From contig JAMPIT010000856.1 in the NCBI GenBank assembly GCA_026261815.1, forward strand, positions 8,788,001 to 8,852,000: a DNA stretch of 64,000 nucleotides, given 5' to 3'. The position numbers and the translations under genes are program-made. Positions 1 to 11,100 of this stretch are shown here, in pieces; the stretch's first letter is position 1, and each line of letters begins with the position of its first letter. The notes below the pieces were generated by a model. It saw only the letters and a list, made by a program, of their open reading frames with translations. It was not told the DNA's origin and made no database searches. The stretch comes from Monarcha castaneiventris obscurior. Lineage: Eukaryota > Chordata > Aves > Passeriformes > Monarchidae.

Positions 1-355
1 CTGCTTTTCTCCCCCTCTAATCTGAAGTGCAAAGTTGTGGCTGGCTTCTTTTGCTATGGGTTATCCAGCCTGGAGGCTTTGGTAGACACCAAGATACCAA
101 ACTTGCTGGAAATTAGCCTGGTGTGAAACTCTCCCTGTCCCAAAAGTGGCTGAAGTTGGGAATCTTTTCATCCTCCCGTTAAGAGGCTTTGCCTCAGACC
201 CCAGTACAGATGAAGCACATCCTCATCTGGAGATATCCGTGCCTCAGCAGTTGAGGATCAGCTCAGTTCCTGAGAGGGGTTACCTGTGCTTCACAAACAT
301 GAGAAGGGAGGCTTGAGTTGCTTTGAGTATAATCCACGTTCCTCCTCTCCTTCAG

Positions 356-493
356 ATTCGGCGCTGGGGCAATGTGGAGTGGGCCCACGACTATGACCTG
401 TGTGAGCTGCGTGCTCGCACAGCAGCTGGGACTCTCTTTGTTCACCTCTGCTCAGAGAGCTCGACTGTAAAACACAAGCTGTTGCAGGACTGA
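356..493 (+). CDS. ATPAF2: ATPAF2 terminal coding exon (C-terminus of ATP synthase F1 assembly factor 2)
   Basis: This exon encodes the last 45 residues of ATPAF2, the mitochondrial matrix chaperone that binds the F1 alpha subunit during ATP synthase assembly. What is seen: a pyrimidine-rich acceptor ending in cttcag at 355, then an open frame that starts IRRWGNVEWAHDYDL and continues ELRARTAAGTLF to a TGA at 491-493. The recognisable family signatures are the EWAHDYDL and RTAAGTLFVHLCSES segments; the protein ends KLLQD. All earlier exons lie left of the window, so the gene is partial here. It converges on DRC3, the same tail-to-tail arrangement known in mammals. Identity rests on recognising the C-terminal sequence and on the neighbouring genes. 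Confidence 0.93.
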   Translation: MRRWGNVEWAHDYDLCELRARTAAGTLFVHLCSESSTVKHKLLQD

Positions 494-955
494 GGCAGCT
501 GGGCAGGGCACAGGGAGAAAATGTCCAGCTGGGAATTGCTGGCCTGACCCAGGGGATGGTAGCCACCTTCCTGCCATTCCATTTTTCCTGGGATCAACTT
601 CATGTGCTGTGGTTTTGTGGGCAACTGTTCACTTGGATTGCCTGCTGCAGTGCAGCACACAAGGAGGAAAGGTCAAGGTGAGTTTTCCTCTGAATCCCCA
701 AGCCAGCAGCTCCATCCTTTCCTGGTGTCTGTAACTCATCAGAGGAGCTCCCATGGAAGAAACAGCTTCCTGGGCAGGGCACGGCACAGACATACCCAGC
801 ATATGCCACATGTCTTCATAGCTGCCAGCTCCTGACACACACTTGTTATGGAAATCTGAAAACAGACTCCACTGCATCTGTTGTTCATCCCTCGGCGTGC
901 CTGTCTGTAACACCAGGGTCTCTGTGTTCCATTAAAGACTCGCCCCTGTGAGGTA
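494..955 (+). other. ATPAF2: ATPAF2 3' UTR (putative)
   Basis: Sequence between the ATPAF2 stop codon and a probable cleavage site. No coding signal was seen on either strand; the overlapping ORFs here have no splice support. The right end is an estimate, placed about 20 bases after the ATTAAA signal. Confidence 0.6.
931..936 (+). terminator. ATPAF2: ATPAF2 polyadenylation signal ATTAAA
   Basis: ATTAAA, the commonest variant of the poly(A) hexamer, lies about 440 bases after the ATPAF2 stop. A GT-rich stretch follows (ctgtgag, then gtgtctttgtttt). Confidence 0.65.
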
Positions 956-1834
956 CCAAAAGCTGCGTGTCTTTGTTTTAATCACCAAACTGGGGGGTGG
1001 GTCCTGAGCTGCCAGGTTGTGGGCAGGTGTTGGGATGGCTCCAGGCATTAAAAATCACAGACCAGAGCAGACACTAACTACTGTGTGAACCACTCCATGC
1101 AGCTGAGGAAGTAGCAAGGAGACAACTGTGTAGTCCTGGAGCAGGAGGGGTAAAACCTGGGCTGCAGCCATCTTCAGAAGCACAGAGCATGATGAGCTGA
1201 ATTTGTATTTGACAGGCAGCACCAGCCACGAGGCTTTCTGAGACCTGCTCTGTCCCTGGCGTGCATACACAGCCACCCTCTCATTTAACCTTCCCACCTT
1301 CTCCTTGCTGCCTGCCTGGAGCAGCACCGTCCTGGCCAGCACCATTCCTCAGAAGCTGCCCACAAGCATGCGTGGCAGCGGCTGTCACCGAGCAAGGAGG
1401 GGAATTAATGACTCCTCGCTTGGCTGTCGTGAGCGGCGGCGCCTGAGCTCCTGTGGAACCACTGATTTCCCTTCCTGCTGGCTGGGGGCTGCTCTGCTCA
1501 CACTGCAGAAAGCCGCTTGCGAGAAGGGGTGAGAAGATGAGGCTCCCAGGCATACGGAGCCCCCGCCAGCCTTGTGCTTGCTGAGCTGGAAACCTGCTGT
1601 TATCTCGGGGGTGGTTTGATGGAGAGCGCTCCTCTCCCGAGCTGCTGCCTCGTGCCAGCGGCTCACAGGTTCCTGCCACTGTGCTCACAGGTACCGAAGC
1701 TTTCAGGCATGATATGCTATGATGATTTGGTTCAATCAGCTCACAGCTGATCTGTAACCCCTTGTGACCAGGTCTGAGTTGTCTGTAAGGGGTTCGTGCC
1801 AATGTGATGGAAGAGACAGGGCTTTGGATGCTAT
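956..1834. other. Intergenic gap between ATPAF2 and DRC3 3' ends
   Basis: A short spacer between two converging transcription units. A 173-codon open frame on the minus strand (1281-1802) sits here, but it is GC-rich, low in complexity, and shows neither family motifs nor splice or poly(A) context. I see no gene in this stretch. Confidence 0.5.
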
Positions 1835-1854
1835 TCCAGAGTCAAGAAGTAGCT

Positions 1855-1860
1855 TTTATT
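1855..1860 (-). terminator. DRC3: DRC3 polyadenylation signal AATAAA
   Basis: Read on the minus strand this is AATAAA, 128 bases after the DRC3 stop codon. It implies a compact 3' UTR of about 150 bases and leaves roughly 900 bases before the converging ATPAF2 poly(A) site. Confidence 0.75.
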
Positions 1861-1988
1861 TGCAGTTTATGGTGGGATGAAGAAATATGCATTTGGTCTG
1901 AAATGTCCCAGGCAGCTCAGGCATAGAGAGGCAGCTGTTCCTGCTGGGGGCTGTCCTGTGTGCCCCAGCTGAGGCAGCTGCCCAGCCC

Positions 1989-2102
1989 CTAATCCATAGG
2001 CTTCAGGACCCCTGTGTTATCCAGCTCCTTCTGCAGGGCATTGATGAAGCAAATGATCTTTCCGATACAGGCGCGGTTTCTGTCGCTCTCGGTTTGGAAA
2101 GC
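1989..2102 (-). CDS. DRC3: DRC3 terminal coding exon 12
   Basis: Acceptor ctgtccag/gctttcc; 37 codons plus TAG at 1991-1989. It encodes the C-terminus (residues 486-522), with the conserved RNR and ELDN elements of the family and the terminal sequence VLKPMD. Confidence 0.92.
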   Translation of the reverse strand, partial: AFQTESDRNRACIGKIICFINALQKELDNTGVLKPMD

Positions 2103-5100
2103 CTGGACAGATTGAAACCAAGCAGTGAATCTGCAGGCATGTCAAGGTCCCTGGAGCACAGAGGGCTCCAGCAAAGGTCTGGAAGCATCTCTCCTCGCAG
2201 TGTCCCTGCCACCTGGGTCAGACCTGTCTGTGCCCCATCCCCCTGAGCATGAGGGTCTCTTACCTTCTCTGTCACTGAGATCTGCCACTGGTAGGTGTTG
2301 CAGAGCACGTCGCTCTCTCGCTTATCTATCTTCCGCAGGCGGATGCTGTGGGACATGTGGATGGCGTTGACAGTGGTGTCTTTGTCCACAAGGAGCTGGG
2401 AGGTAACGTGACCAGATGAGAGGAGGGGGTGAGCACACAAGGAACGAGCAGCACAGCAGTGCTCAGAGGGAGAAATCAGCCCTCTGTCTCAACCTGGCAA
2501 ATCACTACTCATCAGGATGAATCCAGGGCATTACCCTTGGCTTCACTACAGTGTAATGGGGCATTATCCCTAGTACAGGTGGGGAAACTGAGGCAGCACC
2601 CTTGGCCCCACATGCTGGAACAGGGAGTTCTGTGCAGGCAGGGCTGCGATGCAGCTGGTGTTGGAGCAAGGCTGTATATGCTCCAGCATGCCTGGAAATG
2701 GAAAATCACACTTGGAGGGATTCCTGCACTGCTGGTGCTGGCTGTAAATCTTCATTTTTGGAGAGTCCCAGCTTCTAATGGAAGCGGTGACTTCCCTCGT
2801 GGCTCTAAATAGAAGGTGGCTTCGCTAACCCATAATGACTCTGCTCCTGCAGCCAAGTGCAGCTGTTGGACAAATGAATTCCCTTCTCCATGGGAATGGA
2901 TGGCAGTGAAGCAAAATGGGTGCGTGGCAGCGGTGCGGAACCGCCACCATCTGCACAGGCCATAAAGCAGGAGCTCCCCCGGGGGCTCAGGGGTCTGGTT
3001 TGTGTCTGTCAGCTCTTGATTACCTGGAGTGACAGGGGGCTGGGATAATCTGGACAGAGCAAAACCACAGCCAATGCAAATTCAAGTAATTTAGCCACTA
3101 AATGAAGGAATAATGGAGGCAAAAAGGGCAGCAGCATTGCTGAGTGGAACACTGCAATGATTTTGGTGCTTTTGGAAAGGCTCCTGGGATCTTTGCTACC
3201 ACAGCAAGACTGAGGGCTCGGTGGAAGTCTCCATTTAAAGTGTCATGTCCTGCCTCCAGATCAGCTCATGGGCTTGGGAGCTCCAGGAAGGGATTTTGAA
3301 ATCACTGAGGCAAACAGAGCCCCGATGCAAGAAATTCAGAGCAGTGTTGGGATTCTGCTGAGGGAGCAGGGAGATTCTGAAGAAAACTAGCTGCGAGTGA
3401 GTGCAGCAAAGATGCTGCCTGAGTACCTGGAAATCAGCCAGAGCAGTGAGTTGTGCTGGAGGCAGGAGAGAGATTTCCTCAGCACCTCTCCTGGGCTGCT
3501 GCCACCAGCTCTGGCACTGCCCAGGGAAAGCCGCAGTGCACTTATCCTCTGTCCTAGTCAGTGGAGATGTCTGAAGGCACCACAGTTCAGCCAAGTAGCT
3601 GGACCCTCTAGGAAGGAGGGTGATGCTGTGGTTCAGGTATGGCTCTGGCAGCATGGAGCCTCCTGGAAATCCTGTCCCTTCAGAGGGGAGGCTGTGGCCT
3701 CGTTTTCTTGCCAACTCCCTCGCAGAGATGAATTGTTTTGGTGCCCTCACCCTTCGAACATCATCTGGAAAATCCTCTTCAAGCTCATCCTTGTCCATTT
3801 TCTCCAGGATGGCAAAGGTCATCTCCATCAGCTTTTCATGGTGTTGATTTTCCAGGTCCCGGCACTGACTCAACGTACAGAACGTGGTTAAGGAAAAAGC
3901 TGACCACACCACTCATCTGTGGAGATTAAATGACCTCCTGTAACTGGGAATGACTGTCTGCACTGCAGGATTCTCCAGGAATGAGCCTGGCTGCTCCCAG
4001 AAGCTGCTGTCATGTCAGGATATTGGGATATACACTTCCAGTTCTTAATCACACATTGAGTCTCATCCTTACTGCCAAATATGACAGAGGACTGAGAGAG
4101 GGCCTAGGTTTGCCAGGGAAATGGGAAGAGGCCTCCAGGTAAAAGCTAAGCCCTAAATGCAGTGCAATTATTTGCACCAGGCCAACCGATTTCTAGATTT
4201 AAAGCAGCGTGACCTGACACTGAAGCACTTCAGCATTCTCATATAATTTTTTTCAGTAGACATAAAAACCACAAAAATGAACACCATTTAAAGACATTTC
4301 AACAAGAATTGTAGATATTGCATTGGCTGCTGTAGCAGGAATGTACCTAGAAAACAGTCTAACCAGATTTTTCCCTGTGTTTTGTCTTCTCTGCATGGAG
4401 AAGACAACAGGGTGAAAGCTGCCTAAATCCTACAGATTTTCAGCACAGTAGAATTTAGATCTTTATGTGCTCTCCAGAGTTTCCACATGAAGAAGCTGGG
4501 CACCTTAAATGACCATTCCTCAAAGCTGGGAAAAGATATTTTCTGTTGATCAAAATAAAAAAAATAAAGTTTTTATAATGGTGGCTCATTTTTGGATTTA
4601 GAGGTGAGGTGTAGGTACATGACTGGGAGGTCCAGGCCAGCATACTGTGCAAAGGATATATCCCTTGAATGTTTTCAATGAATGTTGATGCTATGACATC
4701 AATGCTTCTTTTAAAATCCTGTAACAGTTCCTTAACAGAGGGGAAAAAGAGGAAATACCACAATGAAAACTTGCATAAACATAACAGGGAGTCAGGGAGT
4801 CTAGGAGGAATCTACAATTTATTGTAATTTGGACTCACTGCTGTTACTAGCACAGTCAGAAACTGAACTGCCTTGAGTATTTAAAGCGTTTTCAAAGTGC
4901 TGAAAGATTTTCTTCCCTTCTTCAGGGACAGAAAATCAGAATCAGGAGGGAAGTTGGCTGAACACCACCTTTACCCAGTGCCTGGAGTAAGCCAGGGCAT
5001 CCTTTGTTACCCTCACCTAAGCAATGCCTGCAGAGGGCTGTATTCCCATACCCTGCCATGCTGCAGCCTCCTTGTCTATATGAAGAGCCTCTTGTCAGAA

Positions 5101-8100
5101 GCACAACCCCTTCCTGGGGCTTTACTGCAGCTTTTAGTTTAGTCCTCAGGAATTAAAATTGCTGCTGCCTATTCCCTCTCTCAGAAATGGCTGATGGAGA
5201 ATCTGTGAAGTGTTGCACTTAAATGTCTTGGTACCTAAATCCTGCAAATCCAGCAGGGCACACAGGGAGAAATGTTTCTGCTCATCCCATCAGTGACTGC
5301 AGATACGTGAGGGCCAACTCAGAAAACACTAAAAAGGCACAATCCTGATGCAGTGAGGATCCATTTTGAGCTGCTGCTTTCTGTGATCCATGCTCACAAA
5401 AGTAAACTGCTGCACAGCTGCCACAGCTCCTGCCTGCTCATTTTTAAACAGATTACTTTGGGTTTTTTCCTTCGATGAAGATGCACATTAGCAGCCCTGC
5501 CCTAGTTTTTGAGGAAAAGTCTGGGGAGAAAAAGGCAGCTATTATGCAAGCAAATGCAGCAAGCCAAGCAGGAATGTGTGTAATCTTATAGCAAAGATCA
5601 GCTTCAAAGAATGACACCTCTAGAATCCCAAATGCACACACCCCATGCTATGCAGCGACTTGTGCAGACATATAAAATGATTGCACGGCCTCCCTTTATC
5701 TCCAGAAGTGTGGGAAATCAGCTTGGATAGATGTGAAGGACATATTGCGTTTTGCTCTGAGAAACAGAAATGTGTTGTAAGGTATCCATGTCCAGGGCCT
5801 GATCTCACACTCACCAACTTTGAGCAGAGAAAGAATAAAATGGGGACAAAACCTTTTCCTGACTGGAAGTCCTGTGCTCCCCTCTTTCTGAATAAGCTGC
5901 TGCAGAGGGCTGCAGTGACAGAAAAGTGACCCTGCCACGTTCTGGCTGTGAGGTCTCACAGGTGTGTGCTTGGCCCTCACCTCCAGGTCGTTGGATACCA
6001 GCGTTTCCAAGGTCATGAGTGCATCCCAGAGCTGAAGGACGTCCTCCTTGCCCTCGGCTCGTTTAGACTCAGCAATATCGCCGCTCCTGGCGTGAGAAAT
6101 CTCATCCAGCCTCTAAACACAGAGATACATGAATTGCTTATAGTTTGTGTTCAGCACTCCATTGCAATTTAATTAACTTGTAACTTGTGTGAGAAAAGTC
6201 CCTGCTGCTGATTAGCTGAAATGAAATGTGATGATTCAGGGAAGTCTCCAGATTTACGTTGTGGGTAGTCAACAGTGCTGAGGTTTGCTACTGCAGGAGG
6301 ATTGGGAAAACTTTTCCTCATCCTCCTCTCAGTACAAGACTTTGCCCCTTCTTCCATGCTCCCAGCTTTGGTTCACCTTCATTTCAAACAAAAAAAGAAT
6401 AATATTTCATTCTTGACATTGTTGGCTGTGACAAAGAAATTAACAATTGCTTCGGAGAAAGAAACGCAGGCCTAAATCCTGATCCACTTCCTTGCAAGGA
6501 GAATCTTGACTGACTTCCAGTAGGGTCAGGATTTAGTATTCTGAATATGGAACACCTATAATTGCCTGCCTTCCTCATACAGCAAGGATTTATTGCCCTT
6601 CAGAATTATGTATTGACGTCACTTTTGTATCAGACAAGATTTATGTTTGCTTGGATCAAAAACAAAAAAAATCCTCTTGCGCTGAATGTGTTATTTTCAA
6701 GTCTGTTTAAAATCAGTTAACAATCAATTGTTTAAAAAAGGAGGGAAAATATATATGTTTTATTATGTCTAATCCACTTCTCCTGAGGGGGAATGGAAGG
6801 GGGTGAAGAAAAGAATTCTGTTAAAAAACCCTTGCCAAGGCTTGTGTCTGGAAATGGGGTGGATTACCCAAACTTTGCAGTGCTAGAAGGGGGAAGGGGA
6901 GAGCAAGGTGTCTTCTCTAATGTAAACAAGTTAGGAGGCTCAAAAGGCTCCAGAGCCACTCAAGCTGGACCTCTGGGAGCAATAACTTCAAAGTTCAAGG
7001 CCTTTAATCCTCCGTAACCAACTTCAGAGAGGGCAGTGATTTTACAGGTTACCCAAGTTTACATGAAAGGATTACAGCCAGACAAACAGCCCTAAGAACA
7101 GCTCACAGACTGCAGTCTGCTGGGGCCTCTGTGCCTTTTGAACTTCTCCAGCAATTTTTAATGATGGGGAAATGCAGATGTTAAAACACTGTGTTCAGTT
7201 GTGATACCAACTCCTCTAATATTTATATGAAAACTGGCATGCTGACCCCTGCATCCTGTTTACAGAATCCCAGAATCCCAGAATCCCAGAATCCCAGAAT
7301 GGTTTGGATTGAGAAAGACCTTAAAGATCATCCAGTCCCACCTCCTGCCATGGGCAGGGACACCTTCCACTATCCCAGGTTGCTCCAAGCCCTGTTCAAC
7401 CTGGCCTTGGACACTTCCAGGGATGGGGCAGCCACAGCTTCTCTGGGCAACCTGTGCCAGGGTCTCACCATCTTCACAAGGAACAATTTCTTCCTAATAT
7501 TTAATCTAATTTCTTCCTAATGTCCCATCTAAGCCTCCCCTCTTTCATGTTAAGGCCATTCCCCCTTGTCACTCCATGCCCTTGCAGCCCAAGCCATAGC
7601 TGAGCCTGTAGGTCAGACAGAGGTGAAGGCCTCAGCTGTGTTTCTTTGGGTTTTGTTGCTGTTTCTTTGTTTTTGTAGGTTTTGCATGGTTTGTTTTGCT
7701 GGTTTAGGGGCTTTTTTATGGAAGATAAAGTGAGAATTCAAGTGCAAGTTAACTAAATATTCATGTCAAACTTTTGGTTGGAACGAGACCATCCTTAAAG
7801 TCCCCTCCAACCCGAACCGTTCTGCAATTCTGTGACTCTGGTAGTGCTGCCAGCTCGTGTCCCAGGCAGAGATGCAGATTTCCAGCATGAGTCAGCAAGG
7901 TTCAAGGCCCCGGGAGCACAGTGACTCAGCAGCTGTCAGCCTGTGACAGGCACTGAAATAAAAGTGACCTGGTTTCCAGCGGGAGCCAGCGCTCGTGACT
8001 CTGCTGGTGTCAGTTGTCAGGGACTTGCTCTCTCAGCTGACAGTGTTACCAGGCTTTAGCCCTCCCTCGTTTTTTTTTCTGTGGAAACAAAATCGTGATC

Positions 8101-11100
8101 CATCTATTATACATGGTTAGAAAGGGATCCAGCTAGAAGCTACGCCCTGAGCGGCCACAATGGGTGGCTGTAGTTGAGCAGAATGAAAAGAGAGAGTTTC
8201 TGCTTTAAAAGACTAGAAATACATTAAAATAACTTTATCTAATTTTTTTGGTTATAGTTCTTTGAGCTGTTGTTGAGAAAATGAACTGAAGCAGAAAATT
8301 ACTTGAAAATAAACTGAATACTCTGCAATTTCCTTCCTTTTCTTCCCTATTTTTCAATGAAGGAAGAGCTATTGGAGGCTTCAAAAAGAAGGGGAGTAGC
8401 AGTAAATATCTATCTACCTATCTATCTATCTATCTATCTATTATAAATCAACTGTATAAAAAATATTTAAACTAAAAGAAAGGTTGAGCATTTCCATTTT
8501 CTTAAATATTGGTGACTTTTCTGGATGGGAAAAAAATAAGTACAAAACCCCACCCTGTTTAGCCACATTTTTCTTTAAACCCTTGAAGGACCTTTACCTT
8601 TATAGACGATAACATTATGACATTAATTTTGTTCTACATTGAATTTCCAGTATAGATAAAGGCTGTGTTAGCTGGCTGTAGTTTGCCCAAAGGGTAGAAA
8701 TTTCAATCCTTTTTTTTTTTCCTACATAAAGTATTAAAAACCTTTTCACATTATGTTAATGACATTATATTAGCTAACAAAACCATTTTTCTTTGTATAA
8801 ATTTATGTTGTAAGAAACATATAAGGAAATATCAGTGACTGAGCACTGGAAGAGGTTTCCCAGAGAGGCTGTGGAGTCTCCATCCTTGGAGATATTCATA
8901 GTCCTGGGCAGCCTGCTGTGGGTGGTCCTCCTTAACCAGGACCAGATGACTTCCAGAGATCCCCTCCACCCCCAGCCACTCTATGATTCTGCCATTAGGG
9001 ATCAAGTATTGATTCCCATTACAGCATTGTCAATCCAAAATAATATTCCTGATTTTAATGGAGTTACCCCCATTTTCAGCACAATTAAAAGCTGGTATAT
9101 GATGTAGAGAAATCATGTATCAAACAAACAAAAGCATAACATTACCCTTTGGTTCCACTTTTCAAAGTCTGAGATTATTCTCTTGCTTTCCTGCTGGTTG
9201 ACTGTCAGAATTTCATGGAGTCTTTTGTAGAATTTTGAGACTTCAGCTTCTCGTTTTTCATACTCTTCCAGTCCATAGTTATACAGGTTCTCACAAACTG
9301 AGACAAACTCCTTCTTGTATGTGACAGCAGAGTCAAGGCTTTTTGCTTGTTCAGTGGAGCAACACGTTATGTTTCTTCTGCCTCTGCAAATCTGAGCAAC
9401 AAGAGCTACAACCTATTTTTATGTGAACTCTGTGGTTCTTGCTGGGAGCTGCCAAATATTCTGTCTGGGGCAGGACTGGGTCACCCATTCACATTTTATG
9501 CATAGGATTTGCTGCCTTAAGGGTATGGAGAAAGCTGTGGCAACTTGAGGGGGGAAAAAAGCCTTGAGAAAGAGAAGAAAATACATTCACTTGTCTGATT
9601 CTTCTGACACAGCAGCAGAACAAAGTCTACAATCCTATCTGTCTTCACAAGTGTGAATACAGTGCCTGTGTAGTTAATAAATACAGCTCTGGAGCCCACA
9701 GCCAGAGCACAGAATAAACTACTGACTTGGTAGCATCACAAAAATAACGTCAATTTTTCTTCTGCTATTATCTTGGCAATGGAATTGTTTCTGGAGTCTA
9801 TTGTAGTTAAGCTGTGATGCATTTTTCCCCAACAGTGTAATGCAATTTTAAGGAAGGTCAAGTTACTGGCCTTGACAATACTCTATTAATCTGAATGAGA
9901 AAAGCAAAAAGAAAAAAAAGTGTCTGCTTTCTGCTCCCCCGTGTAGGAGCAATGATCAGAAAAATGTGCTGGCCTGGAAACTTCACGTTGCCAGTTCTGG
10001 CAGGTTGTGAGATATGCGACTTGTATCGTTCTGATTAGTCTGTTCCTATCTCCTACCACTTCAATTTCAACATGATTTTAGCGACTGTGCTCTTACAATC
10101 TAACTGACAGAGATTTATCTTCCAGCTCATTTTAAACTTTAAGTGGATTCCAGACTTAAAGAAAGTACAAAGTCTTCATTCTTGAAGGGTCAGAAAAGGA
10201 GGCTACCGAAATCATGTTTGATTCAAGGGAAGGAAAAGGAATATGGTAATTACAACGGTGAGAATTTAAAACACTGGGATCTCATGACCTGCTGGAGATA
10301 GAAACGCGTGGTTTTACAAATGGGATGTTTCAAGCTGGGCTGACCAGCTTGCCAGTAATATAAACCATTTGTTTGGAGCCCTCATATTTCACAAGATATC
10401 AAGCCTTAAAGCTGTCAGTGGTCTTACAGCCTTGCAGCGTAATTTTTGGTACCATTCCAAAATTGAACACAGACTGTCTCAGATCTTAGATCAATGTAGC
10501 TTTCAGCCCTGGACAAAAGCAACAGATGAAGAGTCCCTGTGGATGCACTTCCTTCTTAACTCAAGGCATTACCTTTTAGCTGTAGGTATTCCAAACCCAG
10601 GAAGGATATGCCTGCAGCAGCTCCTCCACTTCAGGGAGGGAAGCCAGTTTGGCAACTTCTGTATCCTCTGCATACAGACTGTCAAACAGGAATGATCCAT
10701 TCAGGTACTCAACAAAGGCTGTCTTTGAAGAGAAACAGAGCAAAATAAGTAAAATAAAGATGCCAGCCTGCTGCCAGTCCTCAGGATGTGTCTCTCCTGT
10801 AAGCACCTCAGCAGCAGCAGTAGAACATTGGTGCAGACACAGTTACATGAACACAGCAGACACACCAACCCAGCCATGAAAGCACCTTGCAACTCGAGTG
10901 AAACCCATCCCAAGGGCTTTGCTGCTACAACTGTAGCCTAAGGATAGAAAACACTGTTTAATCTCCTATCAGATCACAGAATCATAAAATGGCTTGGGTT
11001 GAAAGGGACATTAAAGATCAGCTCATTCCACCCCCCTGGCATGGGCAGGGACACCTTGCACTAGGCCAGGTTGCTCCAATCCCCATCCAGCCTGGCTTGG

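Noticed and set aside
602..835. ORFs within the ATPAF2 3' UTR
   Set aside because: Open by chance in several frames; no conserved-looking sequence.
1281..1802. 173-codon minus-strand ORF between ATPAF2 and DRC3
   Set aside because: GC-rich, low-complexity translation with no motif, start context or splice support, lying downstream of both genes.
3235..3912. 225-codon minus-strand ORF
   Set aside because: It is DRC3 coding exon 10 read through into both flanking introns; splice and branch sites define 3751-3874 as the real part.
10561..10609. GT donor AAAAG/GTAATG for DRC3 coding exon 6
   Set aside because: The reading frame hits TAA before it, and using it loses the family alignment; the AT-AC solution keeps both.
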